Of a stretch of DNA of 64,000 bases, positions 7,792 to 16,104 are shown piece by piece (the stretch's first letter is position 1; every line of letters starts with the position of its first letter). Both the position numbers and the translations under genes were made by a program. A model generated the notes under the pieces. It did no database searches, had not been told where the DNA came from, and saw only the letters and a program-made list of their open reading frames with translations. The DNA comes from JAPLMI01 sp043798375. GTDB lineage: Bacteria > Omnitrophota > Gorgyraeia > 2-01-FULL-45-10. The stretch covers positions 1 through 64,000 of the forward strand of contig JAZDOS010000029.1 in NCBI GenBank assembly GCA_043798375.1, in the 5' to 3' direction.

Positions 7792-8190
7792 ATGGCATTG
7801 ACTGATCCGATAGCTGACATGCTTACGATAATAAGGAACGCGAGTTCTTCCAAAAAGGAAGTTTGTGAGGTCAGAAATTCTCGTCTTACAGAAGAGCTTT
7901 TGAAGATACTCAAGAAGGAAGCTTTTATTAAAAACTATAAACTTGTAAAAGATGCGAAGCAGGGGATCCTGAGGATATACCTGAAATATGCCAAAGACGG
8001 CACGGGCGCGATTACCGGCTTGAAGCGCGTCTCCAGGCCGGGTTTGAGGCTATATAAAAAGGCCGATGCCTTGCCAAAAGTTTATGGGGGCCTCGGCGTA
8101 GCGATCATTTCGACATCAAACGGAATAATGACCGATAGTGAAGCCCGCGAAAAGAAGATGGGCGGAGAAGTTCTCTGTTACGCCTGGTGA
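7792..8190 (+). CDS. rpsH: 30S ribosomal protein S8
   Basis: 16S central-domain protein and, in other bacteria, the spc-operon autoregulator. 132 residues; starts DPIADMLTIIRNA, ends GVAIISTSNGIMTDSEAREKKMGGEVLCYAW, all canonical. Its TGA stop is the first part of the TGAG target repeat of a palindromic element. Confidence 0.98.
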   Translation: MALTDPIADMLTIIRNASSSKKEVCEVRNSRLTEELLKILKKEAFIKNYKLVKDAKQGILRIYLKYAKDGTGAITGLKRVSRPGLRLYKKADALPKVYGGLGVAIISTSNGIMTDSEAREKKMGGEVLCYAW

Positions 8191-8297
8191 GCCCCGTTAG
8201 AAGATTTACAGATTTCTAAATCAAGATTTAGGTAATGAATTTATGTATACGGTCGCATTAAATATGCAGAATTAGGAAAATCTTCTAACGGGGTGAG
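8188..8297. repeat. Start-site palindromic element, copy 2 (rpsH stop)
   Basis: Element 8192-8293 (102 bp) with 16-bp arms CCCCGTTAGAAGATTT / AAATCTTCTAACGGGG and AT-rich interior, flanked by TGAG (8188-8191 and 8294-8297). The left TGAG is the rpsH stop; removing the insert leaves TGAGGATATATG, joining the rpsH stop to the rplF ribosome binding site and start. This is the one copy that hit a stop codon rather than a start. Confidence 0.85.
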
Positions 8298-8302
8298 GAT
8301 AT

Positions 8303-8851
8303 ATGTCAAGAATCGGTAAAAAACCTGTTGCGTTACCCGGCGGAGTCAAGGCAACCGTCTCGGGGTCATCTATAAACATAGAGGGGCCCAAGGGAAAGCT
8401 TTCTTACTCCTTCGCGCCGACCTTTAAGGTCGAAGTGAAAGATAACGCCATTACGGTCACGCGGCCATCGGACATGAAGCAGGACAAGGCTACGCACGGC
8501 CTGATCAGAAGCCTTCTCAATAATATGGTCATAGGGGTGACCGACGGGTATAAAAAGGATCTTGAAATAACGGGGGTCGGATTTAAGGCGGCGGCGCAGG
8601 GAAAGGTGTTGAATATCCAGCTAAGCTATTCGCACCCTATAAACTATGATATTCCGGAGGGCATCACCATAGAGACCCCGAAGCCCAACCAGATCGTTAT
8701 TAAAGGAACGGATAAGGCAAAAGTCGGCGAGGTTGCCGCCGAGATAAGGGATTATTACAGGCCGGAGCCTTATAAAGGCAAGGGCATAAAATACGCCGGC
8801 GAGCACGTAAGGCGCAAGGCAGGCAAGGCCGTTGCCGGAGCCGCAGGGTAA
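8303..8851 (+). CDS. rplF: 50S ribosomal protein L6
   Basis: Large-subunit stalk-base protein. 182 residues; SRIGKKPVALPGGV start and the C-terminal signature PEPYKGKGIKYAGEHVRRKAGK. The GAGG before its ATG belongs to the right flank of the palindromic element. Confidence 0.98.
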   Translation: MSRIGKKPVALPGGVKATVSGSSINIEGPKGKLSYSFAPTFKVEVKDNAITVTRPSDMKQDKATHGLIRSLLNNMVIGVTDGYKKDLEITGVGFKAAAQGKVLNIQLSYSHPINYDIPEGITIETPKPNQIVIKGTDKAKVGEVAAEIRDYYRPEPYKGKGIKYAGEHVRRKAGKAVAGAAG

Positions 8852-8855
8852 AGAT

Positions 8856-9224
8856 ATGAAAAAATGGATTGAAATAGACGGTAGAAATAGAAGGCATAAG
8901 ATAATAAGGAAGACGATAAGCGGCACAGCAGAGAAGCCGAGGCTCAGCGTTTACAGGAGCCTGGACAATCTCTATGCGCAGCTTGTCGACGATACATGCG
9001 GCAAGACGATGTTGTCGCTGGGGACAAACTCGAAAGACCTTAAGGATAAAATCAAGAAAGACGGCGGCAATGTGAAAGGCGCAAGCCTTCTGGGCTTAGC
9101 CCTGGCTGAACTATGCAAGAAAAAAGGCATCACAAGGATAGTGTTTGACCGCTCGGGGTACGCTTACCATGGCCGCGTGAAGTCGCTTGCCGAGGCTTTG
9201 CGTAAAGGCGGTCTTCAGTTTTAA
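8856..9224 (+). CDS. rplR: 50S ribosomal protein L18
   Basis: 5S rRNA-binding protein. 122 residues; GTAEKPRLSVYRSLDNLYAQ and the C-terminal VFDRSGYAYHGRVKSLAEALR. I chose the ATG at 8856, five bases after rplF, over an in-frame ATG at 8832 inside rplF, because L18 normally begins close to this point. Confidence 0.97.
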   Translation: MKKWIEIDGRNRRHKIIRKTISGTAEKPRLSVYRSLDNLYAQLVDDTCGKTMLSLGTNSKDLKDKIKKDGGNVKGASLLGLALAELCKKKGITRIVFDRSGYAYHGRVKSLAEALRKGGLQF

Positions 9225-9244
9225 TCGAAAAAGGAGCCGGTAAA

Positions 9245-9895
9245 TTGCAAAACGAGAATAGCGACAAGAATACGGAAAAAGAAAAACCGCAAGAGGCCGT
9301 CCCGGTTCCTGAGGTTAAGCCTCAGGAGGTTAAGCCTCCGGCGGAAGCTTTAACCCCGCCCTCAGCCAAGCCCAAGAGAGGACGTAAGCCCGGCGGAAGG
9401 AGTTTCGGGCCGAGACAGTCCAGGCAGGGAGCCGAAGAAGGCTTTGTCGAAAGAGTCGTTACGATAAAGAGGGTTGCCAAAGTCGTCAAAGGCGGCCGTA
9501 GATTTTCGTTCAACGCCCTTGTTGTGGCAGGCGACGGAAAAGGCCAGGTGGGCATAGGATTTGGAAAAGCGAATGAAGTTGCCGAGGCCATAAGAAAAGG
9601 TTTAACCGACGCAAAGAAGGGTTTCTTTAAAATTCCACTGAAAGGGACTTCCATTCCCCACGAGATCATCGGCCATTTCAAGGCCGCGAGGGTTTTGTTA
9701 AAGCCGGCAGTTGAAGGAACGGGTGTAATCGCCGGAGGGGCGGTGAGGGCCGTTTGTGAGGCAGGCGGAATAAAGGATATATTGACCAAGTCACTTGGGT
9801 CGGATTCCGCGATGAATGTCGTAAAGGCGGCGGTTGACGGCCTGAAAAAGCTGAGGCTTGAGCGAAGGAAAGAATCGGAAGAAGGTGCCGGGTGA
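9245..9895 (+). CDS. rpsE: 30S ribosomal protein S5 with long N-terminal extension
   Basis: Decoding-fidelity protein. The double-stranded RNA-binding core begins near residue 60 (FVERVVTIKRVAKVVKGGRR) and continues through GDGKGQVGIGFGKANEV. The first 60 or so residues are Pro/Glu/Lys-rich with a near-duplicated VKPQEVKPP and have no equivalent in the family. TTG start preceded by AAAGGAG. No rpmD (L30) gene follows; the stop overlaps rplO. Confidence 0.96.
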   Translation: MQNENSDKNTEKEKPQEAVPVPEVKPQEVKPPAEALTPPSAKPKRGRKPGGRSFGPRQSRQGAEEGFVERVVTIKRVAKVVKGGRRFSFNALVVAGDGKGQVGIGFGKANEVAEAIRKGLTDAKKGFFKIPLKGTSIPHEIIGHFKAARVLLKPAVEGTGVIAGGAVRAVCEAGGIKDILTKSLGSDSAMNVVKAAVDGLKKLRLERRKESEEGAG

Positions 9896-10335
9896 ATTTA
9901 AACGACATAGGAATGCCGAAAGGCGCTAACAGGCCTACCAAGAGGCGCGGAAGAGGGTCCGGTTCCGGCCACGGTAAAACCGCGTGCCGCGGCAGGAAGG
10001 GCGCGAAGAAGAGGTCCGGCAGGACGACCAGGCCCGGATTCGAAGGCGGCCAGATGTCCCTGATAAGGCGTCTTCCCAAGAGAGGCTTTACCGCGCCGTT
10101 CAGGAAAACGTATCAGGTCGTAAATGTTGAATCGCTGAACAGGTTCGACAACAACGCCGTGGTAGGCCCGGCGGAACTCAAGAAAGCCGGCCTGACAGGG
10201 AGCATGGTTGAGCCGATAAAGATTCTTGGTGACGGAAAGCTTACGAAGACCGTAACGATCAAAGCGCATAAATTTTCTGAAAATGCCAGAAAAATCCTCG
10301 CGGCAGCCGGCGCGAAGATCGAACTACTTAAGTAG
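9892..10335 (+). CDS. rplO: 50S ribosomal protein L15
   Basis: Late-assembly 23S protein. 147 residues; glycine/arginine-rich N-terminus (KRRGRGSGSGHGKTACRGRKG region) and globular C-terminus. The GTG start overlaps the rpsE TGA by four bases, so no room exists for rpmD. Its TAG stop lies within a 26-bp perfect palindrome. Confidence 0.97.
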   Translation: MNLNDIGMPKGANRPTKRRGRGSGSGHGKTACRGRKGAKKRSGRTTRPGFEGGQMSLIRRLPKRGFTAPFRKTYQVVNVESLNRFDNNAVVGPAELKKAGLTGSMVEPIKILGDGKLTKTVTIKAHKFSENARKILAAAGAKIELLK

Positions 10336-10357
10336 CTGACGTTTAAACGTCAGCTAC
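10332..10357. repeat. 26-bp perfect palindrome between rplO and secY
   Basis: The sequence reads GTAGCTGACG, then TTTAAA, then CGTCAGCTAC, identical on both strands with no mismatch. It includes the rplO stop and ends 13 bases before the secY start. It could be a hairpin that tunes rplO/secY expression or another junction repeat; no T-run follows, so it is not a classical terminator. Confidence 0.85.
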
Positions 10358-10370
10358 ACTGTGGATAACT

Positions 10371-11720
10371 ATGCTAGAAGCGTTCGCAAATATCGTAAAG
10401 ATACCCGACCTGAGGAAGAAGATATTCCTGACGTTGGGGCTCATCGCCGTATATAGGGTAGGAACATATATCCCGACGCCGGGCATCGACGGCGCTCAGC
10501 TTGCCCAATTCTTCGCGCGCCTGGCCCAGTCAAGCGGCGGAGCGCTCTTTGGCATAATGAATATGTTCTCCGGAGGCGCCATATCGCGCCTGACTATATT
10601 TGCTTTGGGTATAATGCCGTATATATCCGCGTCCATTATAATACAATTACTGACCGCGGTGATACCGGCCCTCGAGAAACTCGCGAAAGAAGGCGAGGCA
10701 GGGCATAAGAAGATAGTCCAATATACGCGTTACGGCACGATAGCGCTTTCGATAATACAGTCGTTCTTCATAGCCTTGTGGCTCGAGAACCCGGCGAGGT
10801 TCAATGGGCTTCAAATAGTGCAGTTCCCTGGATGGCCGTTCAGGATACTTACGGTCATAACGCTCACGAGCGGCACCGCATTTATCATGTGGCTTGGCGA
10901 ACAGATACAGGAATATGGTATCGGCAACGGCATGTCTCTCATCATAACAGCCGGTATCGTATCAAGGATACCGACGGCTCTTTACCAGGTGTACGCGCTC
11001 TTTTCACCGTTTGCTCCCGAGAAAGCGCAGCTCGACCCATTCACCCTGATACTGATGGTCGTTATGCTTGTCGCGGTAGTGGTCGCGGTTATCATAGGGA
11101 CTCAAGGGCAGAGGAAGATACCTGTCCAATACGCGAAACGCGTCGTTGGAAGGAAAATATACGGCGGGCAGTCGACGTTTTTGCCGCTTCGCGTAAACCA
11201 GGCGGGCGTCATACCGATAATATTCGCGCAGAGCATAATTCTGTTTCCCGCCACGATCGCGGGCTTCGTTCCGCATAAGGGTTTTCAGAATTTCGCGATG
11301 GCGCTGACGCGCGGAGAATTGCTGTACAATTCGGTGTATGCGCTGCTCATAATATTTTTCGCTTACTTTTATACTGCGATAACGTTCAATCCGATAGACA
11401 TATCGGACAATATGAAGAAATACGGCGGGTTCGTCCCCGGGATCAGGCCGGGACGCCAGACCGCGGAATACCTCGATTTCATAATGACGAGAATAACGTT
11501 CCCGGGTTCGGTGTTTCTGGCTGTCATCGCGGTGCTGCCGAGCATAATATCGTCGTCCCTCAAGATCCCGTATCTTGTGGCGAGCTTCTTCGGCGGCACA
11601 GGGCTTCTTATCATAGTCGGCGTTATGCTCGATACGATGAAGCAGATAGAATCTCATCTTCTTATGAGGCATTACGAGGGCTTTATGAAGAAGGGCAGGC
11701 TGAAGGCGCGTATTTCGTAA
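10371..11720 (+). CDS. secY: Protein translocase subunit SecY
   Basis: Channel subunit of the Sec translocon in the inner membrane. 449 residues with about ten hydrophobic segments. It has the conserved YRVGTYIPTPGID start, the GMSLIITAGI segment, the Y-A-K-R-V-V-G-R cytoplasmic loop and the R-P-G cytoplasmic signature (GIRPGRQTAEYL). In the spc operon as usual. Confidence 0.98.
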   Translation: MLEAFANIVKIPDLRKKIFLTLGLIAVYRVGTYIPTPGIDGAQLAQFFARLAQSSGGALFGIMNMFSGGAISRLTIFALGIMPYISASIIIQLLTAVIPALEKLAKEGEAGHKKIVQYTRYGTIALSIIQSFFIALWLENPARFNGLQIVQFPGWPFRILTVITLTSGTAFIMWLGEQIQEYGIGNGMSLIITAGIVSRIPTALYQVYALFSPFAPEKAQLDPFTLILMVVMLVAVVVAVIIGTQGQRKIPVQYAKRVVGRKIYGGQSTFLPLRVNQAGVIPIIFAQSIILFPATIAGFVPHKGFQNFAMALTRGELLYNSVYALLIIFFAYFYTAITFNPIDISDNMKKYGGFVPGIRPGRQTAEYLDFIMTRITFPGSVFLAVIAVLPSIISSSLKIPYLVASFFGGTGLLIIVGVMLDTMKQIESHLLMRHYEGFMKKGRLKARIS

Positions 11721-11734
11721 AGGGGATTTAAAAA

Positions 11735-12391
11735 TTGAAACTGGTTTTGTTGGGTCCGCCGGGCGCGGGCAAGGGAACACAGAGCATAGTTCTTTCTCGC
11801 GAATATAAGATACCTCATATCTCTACGGGAGACATATTGAGAGAGTCGGTGAAAGCCGGCGAGCCTCTCGGATTGAAGGCAAAATCCTATATGGATAAGG
11901 GCGCCCTTGTTCCGGACGAGGTCGTAACCGGAATAGTTATCGAACGTTTAAAGAAACCGGACACTCGATGCGGATTTATTTTAGACGGTTTTCCTAGGAC
12001 GCTGAAACAGGCCGAGGATCTTGACCTGTCTTTAAAGAAGGACGGGTCCGGGATCGACATGGTAGTCTATTTCGAGACTTCGGACAAGATTGCGATAGAG
12101 AGGCTTTCGGGTAGACGTGTCTGTCGATCCTGCGGCTTCAATTATCATGTGAAGAATATACCGCCCATAAAGGAAGGGGTTTGCGACAAATGCGGCGGCG
12201 CGCTTTTTCAGAGGCCGGACGATAAAGAAGAGACCGTTATAAACCGCCTGAAGGTTTATGAAGACCGGACAAGGCCCCTTGTGGATTTTTACGCAAAAAA
12301 AGGCATATTGAAAAAGGTTTCCGGAGACCTCGGTGTCGAAGATTTATTTAAGGTTCTTTCTAATATATTTGCCGACTCAAAACTTAGATGA
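11735..12391 (+). CDS. adk: Adenylate kinase
   Basis: Converts AMP and ATP to two ADP. P-loop LGPPGAGKGTQS at residues about 5-16, AMP-binding ISTGDILR and the GFILDGFPRT motif. The LID carries C-R-S-C and C-D-K-C, the zinc-binding form found in Gram-positive and many other bacteria. 218 residues. TTG start with GGGGATT upstream; the last four bases overlap map. Confidence 0.97.
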   Translation: MKLVLLGPPGAGKGTQSIVLSREYKIPHISTGDILRESVKAGEPLGLKAKSYMDKGALVPDEVVTGIVIERLKKPDTRCGFILDGFPRTLKQAEDLDLSLKKDGSGIDMVVYFETSDKIAIERLSGRRVCRSCGFNYHVKNIPPIKEGVCDKCGGALFQRPDDKEETVINRLKVYEDRTRPLVDFYAKKGILKKVSGDLGVEDLFKVLSNIFADSKLR

Positions 12392-13131
12392 TCGCGATAA
12401 GACGCGAGGATGAGATACGCGAGATTAAAGAAGCCGGAAAGATATTATCCGGGACCCTCGATAAGCTAAAAAGGCATATCCGCGCCGGCGTCGAAACCAG
12501 GGAGCTCGATAGGATAGCGCGGGAAGAGATACTTAAGCGTAACGGTTATCCGGCGTTCAAAGGTTACAGAGGCTTTCCCGGCAACATATGCGTATCCCTG
12601 AACGAGGCTGTTGTTCACGGAATCCCTTCAGAGAGAGAGATAAGGGACGGGGATATAGTCTCGATCGACATAGGCGTGAAGTTCAGAGATTATTACGCTG
12701 ATGCGGCAGAAACTATCGGGGTGGGCGATATAAACGATACCGCGAAGCGGTTGATAGATACGGCAAAAAAAGCTTTTTATATGGGGATCCGGAACGCTGT
12801 TTCCGGCAGAAGGTTATCGGATGTTTCGTCGAGCATCCAGGCGTTTGTAGAATCGAACGGATTCAGCGTAGTCAGGGCGCTTGTCGGACACGGCATCGGA
12901 AGGCAGATTCACGAAGAGCCCGAAGTGCCCAATTTCGGAAAACCGGGAACAGGGCCTGAACTGAAGGCCGGGATGGTCCTCGCGATAGAGCCGATGATCA
13001 ACGCCGGGACTTTTGAAGTGGAGGTCCTGGATGACGGCTGGACGGTCGTGACAAAGGATAGGCGCCTGTCGGCGCACTTCGAACACACCGTTGTCGTGCG
13101 CGACGATAAAGCGCAAATTTTGACGGGCTAA
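12388..13131 (+). CDS. map: Methionine aminopeptidase type I
   Basis: Removes N-terminal Met from nascent proteins. 247 residues. Metal ligands visible: D in SIDIGVKFRDYYAD (two Asp), H in GHGIGRQIHEEP, E in LAIEPMI and E in FEHTVVV. Start overlaps the adk stop (ATGA). In the secY-adk-map-infA block. Confidence 0.97.
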   Translation: MIAIRREDEIREIKEAGKILSGTLDKLKRHIRAGVETRELDRIAREEILKRNGYPAFKGYRGFPGNICVSLNEAVVHGIPSEREIRDGDIVSIDIGVKFRDYYADAAETIGVGDINDTAKRLIDTAKKAFYMGIRNAVSGRRLSDVSSSIQAFVESNGFSVVRALVGHGIGRQIHEEPEVPNFGKPGTGPELKAGMVLAIEPMINAGTFEVEVLDDGWTVVTKDRRLSAHFEHTVVVRDDKAQILTG

Positions 13132-13145
13132 GCCCATGAGATTGT

Positions 13146-13364
13146 ATGCCGAAAGAAGAACCGATCACAGTTGACGGAAAAGTTTTGGAGACATTGCCAA
13201 ACGCGATGTTCAGGGTGGAACTCGCTAACGGACACAGGGTGCTCGCCCATGTCTCGGGAAAGATGCGCATGAATTTTATAAGGATTCTGCCCGGAGATAC
13301 GGTAATTATAGAACTTTCCCCTTATGATTTGACGAGGGGAAGGATAATTCGGAGAGAAAAATAA
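13146..13364 (+). CDS. infA: Translation initiation factor IF-1
   Basis: 72-residue OB-fold protein that blocks the A site during initiation. Conserved GKVLETLPNAMFRVELANGH and MRMNFIRILPGD. Its stop TAA overlaps the rpmJ start by one base. Confidence 0.98.
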   Translation: MPKEEPITVDGKVLETLPNAMFRVELANGHRVLAHVSGKMRMNFIRILPGDTVIIELSPYDLTRGRIIRREK

Positions 13365-13477
13365 TGAAGGTAAGGTCGAGCATAAGGAAGATTTGCCCGA
13401 AGTGTAAGGTCGTTCGGCGAAAAGGGACGATCAGGATAATTTGCGCAAATCCAAAACACAAGCAGAGACAAGGATAG
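13364..13477 (+). CDS. rpmJ: 50S ribosomal protein L36
   Basis: 37-residue zinc protein. The family pattern C-x2-C-x12-C-x4-H is at residues 11, 14, 27 and 32, with the MKVRSSIRKICPKCKVV start. ATG overlaps the infA stop (TAATG). It lies in its standard place before rpsM. Confidence 0.97.
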   Translation: MKVRSSIRKICPKCKVVRRKGTIRIICANPKHKQRQG

Positions 13478-13486
13478 GGAGATTAA

Positions 13487-13903
13487 ATGCCGAGAATAGT
13501 TGGAGTGGATATTCCGAAGGAAAAAAGGGTGGAGATGGCGCTCTGTTATATATACGGTATAGGCAGGCCGCTCTCGAACAAGATACTGAAAGTCGCCAAT
13601 GTCAATCCGGATAAACGCGCGAAAGACCTGACGGAGGAAGAGGTTGCCAGGCTTTCCACGATCATTCAGAAGGATTACAGGGTAGAGGGCGACCTGAGAA
13701 GGGATACATCGGCGAATATAAAAAGGCTTATAGATATAGGTACTTACAGGGGGTTCAGGCACAGGAGAGGCCTCCCCGTAAGAGGTCAAAGGACGAGAAC
13801 AAACGCCAGGACCCGAAAAGGTCCCAGAAAGACCGTCGGCGTTATAAGACAAAAGGCAGAAAGGGCACCGGCTAAAGACAGTGGAACAGCAGAAAAAAAG
13901 TAA
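13487..13903 (+). CDS. rpsM: 30S ribosomal protein S13
   Basis: 30S head protein touching P-site tRNA. 138 residues, slightly long. Starts RIVGVDIPKEKRVEMAL; conserved GTYRGFRHRRGLPVRGQRT near residue 85. C-terminal 15 residues are Lys/Ala-rich. Overlaps rpsK by 23 bases. Confidence 0.97.
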   Translation: MPRIVGVDIPKEKRVEMALCYIYGIGRPLSNKILKVANVNPDKRAKDLTEEEVARLSTIIQKDYRVEGDLRRDTSANIKRLIDIGTYRGFRHRRGLPVRGQRTRTNARTRKGPRKTVGVIRQKAERAPAKDSGTAEKK

Positions 13904-14279
13904 GGTAAAGAAGGCTAAGAAACAGGTAAAGGCCGTATCGAGCGGCATAGCGAGGATTCTCGCGACATTTAATAACACGATCGTTACGATCACCGACAGG
14001 GAAGGTAACACCATAACATGGGCATCCACCGGAAGCTCCGGATTTAAAGGCTCCAAAAAATCAACTCCGTTTGCCGCCGGGATCGCGGCCGAAAACGCCG
14101 CCAGGAAGGCAGCCGAGCGCGGCGTTAAAGAGGTCGAGGTTTATGTGAAAGGGCCGGGCGCGGGAAGAGAGTCCGCCATCAGGTCGATACAGGCCGCGGG
14201 GCTGACTATAAGGTCTATAAGGGATGTTACCCCTATACCGCATAACGGATGCCGCCCCGAGAAGCGAAGGAGAGTGTAA
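13881..14279 (+). CDS. rpsK: 30S ribosomal protein S11
   Basis: Platform protein next to the mRNA exit. 132 residues; core starts at ARILATFNNTIVTITDREGN and ends IRDVTPIPHNGCRPEKRRRV. The GTG inside rpsM is the only start codon available before the core, giving a Lys-rich N-terminus. Confidence 0.96.
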   Translation: MEQQKKSKVKKAKKQVKAVSSGIARILATFNNTIVTITDREGNTITWASTGSSGFKGSKKSTPFAAGIAAENAARKAAERGVKEVEVYVKGPGAGRESAIRSIQAAGLTIRSIRDVTPIPHNGCRPEKRRRV

Positions 14280-14905
14280 TGGCAAGAAACATCGGCCCAT
14301 CGTGCAGGCTTTGCAGAAGAGAGGGAATGAAGTTATTTTTGAAAGGCTCCAGGTGCATGACCGAGAAGTGCGCTATCACGAAAAGAACATACGCGCCCGG
14401 GCAGCACGGCCAAATCCGAAAAAAAGAGTCGAACTACGGCATGCAGCTCAGGGAGAAACAGAAGGTAAAGAGGATTTACGGCGTCTTAGAGCGCCAGTTC
14501 AAGCATTTTTTCAGGATTGCCGAGCGGTCGAAGGGTGTTACGGGCCTGATGCTATTGCAGCTATTGGAAAGAAGGCTCGACAATGTCATATTCAGGATGA
14601 ATTTCGCGAATTCAAGATCCGAGGCCAGGCTGATTGTCCAGCACGGATTCGCATATATTAACGGAAAAAGAGTGGACATACCGTCTTATACGGTGAAGCT
14701 CGGCGAGGAAGTTTCCATCAAAGCGAAGGAGCCTATGCAAAAGCGCCTTACGGAGACGAGCGAGGCGCTGAAAGACAGGGCTATAGCCAAATGGCTCGAG
14801 ATGGACGCCAAAAATTTCAAATGTAAGGTAGCGGCCATGCCGACGAAGGAAGATGTCGGCTTCCCGATTCAGGAACAGTTGATCGTAGAATTGTACTCAA
14901 AATAA
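14279..14905 (+). CDS. rpsD: 30S ribosomal protein S4, zinc-binding form
   Basis: 16S assembly protein. 208 residues from the ATG at 14279, which overlaps the rpsK stop (TAATG). An in-frame start at 14249 lies inside rpsK and adds a foreign decapeptide. N-terminal cysteines (SCRLCRREG and RCMTEKC) form the zinc site; S4 RNA-binding domain near residue 95 (LERRLDNVIFRMNFANSRSE). Confidence 0.97.
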   Translation: MARNIGPSCRLCRREGMKLFLKGSRCMTEKCAITKRTYAPGQHGQIRKKESNYGMQLREKQKVKRIYGVLERQFKHFFRIAERSKGVTGLMLLQLLERRLDNVIFRMNFANSRSEARLIVQHGFAYINGKRVDIPSYTVKLGEEVSIKAKEPMQKRLTETSEALKDRAIAKWLEMDAKNFKCKVAAMPTKEDVGFPIQEQLIVELYSK

Positions 14906-14941
14906 CATCTAACCTGGTTAGAAATTGGAGGAAAACGATAT

Positions 14942-15934
14942 ATGGGTATAAGCATGAAGAATTTCGAAATGCCGAAAAAGCTCGTTCTTGACGAATCGAG
15001 CTATACGCCCACGTATGGAAAGTTCGTGGCGGAACCTTTCGAGAGGGGCTACGGCGTAACGGTAGGCAATAGCCTGAGGCGGGTGCTCATATCCTCGATA
15101 GAGGGCACGGCGGTTACGGGCATAAAGATCGCCGGAGTCCATCATGAATTCTCGGCCATTCCCGGCGTCATGGAGGACGTGCCGCAGATCATCCTGAATA
15201 TAAAGAAGCTCATACTGAAATCGCATTTCAAAACCCCCAAGGCCATGACGATAGAGGTGGATAAGAAGGGCGAGGTGACCGCTAACGACATAAAGACGGA
15301 TGAGACGGTAGAGATTGTCAACCCGGACCTGCGCATCGCGACCCTCACAAAAAATGTCAAGTTTCACGTCGAGATGGATGTTGCCCGCGGAAGAGGATAT
15401 GTGCCTGCCGAAAGGAACAAGAAAGAAGCTCAAACGATAGGAATGATACCCATAGATTCAATATTCACGCCGGTGACCAAAGTAAATTTCTTCGTTGAGA
15501 ATACGCGAGTCGGCCAGATAACCGATTACGATAAAGTGATCATAGAGATATGGACCAATGGTTCGATAGAGCCTAAAGAGGCCCTTCTGTATGCGTCAAA
15601 TATTCTACAGCGCCACCTCGATATATTTGTCGGATTCGGGAAGCTTCCCGAAGAGGAAGAGGCGCCTGTTGAGTCGGAAGAAACGAAGCTTTTAAGGGAG
15701 AAGCTCAAAATCCCCATCTCTGAGCTCGAACTTTCCGTAAGGAGTTCGAATTGCCTGAGGGAAGCGCGTATAAAGACGATAGGCGACCTCGTCAAAAAGA
15801 CGGAACTGGATATGCTCAAATACAGGAACTTCGGCAAGAAATCCCTGGGAGAGATGAATAAAATATTGGTGGGGATGGGCTTGTCCCTGGGGATGAAGCT
15901 GGACGAAGGAGGTAAGGATTCTAAGTCCGAATAA
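14942..15934 (+). CDS. rpoA: RNA polymerase alpha subunit
   Basis: Assembly platform of RNA polymerase. 330 residues: N-terminal dimerisation domain (PFERGYGVTVGNSLRRVLIS near residue 27), a Glu-rich linker at about 237-250 and a C-terminal domain (ELELSVRSSNCLREARI, RNFGKKSLGEMNKIL). GGAGG precedes the start. Standard alpha operon position. Confidence 0.98.
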   Translation: MGISMKNFEMPKKLVLDESSYTPTYGKFVAEPFERGYGVTVGNSLRRVLISSIEGTAVTGIKIAGVHHEFSAIPGVMEDVPQIILNIKKLILKSHFKTPKAMTIEVDKKGEVTANDIKTDETVEIVNPDLRIATLTKNVKFHVEMDVARGRGYVPAERNKKEAQTIGMIPIDSIFTPVTKVNFFVENTRVGQITDYDKVIIEIWTNGSIEPKEALLYASNILQRHLDIFVGFGKLPEEEEAPVESEETKLLREKLKIPISELELSVRSSNCLREARIKTIGDLVKKTELDMLKYRNFGKKSLGEMNKILVGMGLSLGMKLDEGGKDSKSE

Positions 15935-15935
15935 T

Positions 15936-16103
15936 ATGAGTCCCGTTAGACCTCATAACCTCGTTAGAAATTTTTTACGGATCTTTCAAAAAATAGACAT
16001 TTCTATCGGGGTTAACAAAAACGTATTCATTAAATTCAAGGGTTATTACATGTCTATATCTGAAATAATTATGCATACTTCTGTAGGAGGTCTAACGGGA
16101 TGA
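15936..16103 (+). other. 55-codon leader ORF created by palindromic element
   Basis: Open frame from the original rplQ ATG (15936) across the whole element copy 3, beginning MSPVRPHNLVRN and ending VGGLTG. Its TGA overlaps the displaced rplQ ATG at 16100. No family recognised. Whether it is translated is unknown; it has no clear ribosome binding site of its own. Confidence 0.4.
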
Positions 16104-16104
16104 G
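15937..16104. repeat. Start-site palindromic element, copy 3 (rplQ)
   Basis: Element 15941-16100 (160 bp), 14-bp arms TCCCGTTAGACCTC / GAGGTCTAACGGGA, flanked by TGAG (15937-15940 and 16101-16104). AT-rich interior with a weaker nested hairpin (CCTCGTTAGAAATTTT, then ATTTCTATCGGGG). The right arm contains AGGAGG eight bases before the rebuilt ATG. Excision of the insert would leave ATGAGACATAGAAAAAG, the canonical L17 start. Confidence 0.87.

Noticed and set aside
8188..8297. Classical terminator between rpsH and rplF
   Set aside because: The stem has no T-run, it carries target duplications, and it would split an essential operon; it belongs to the start-site element family.
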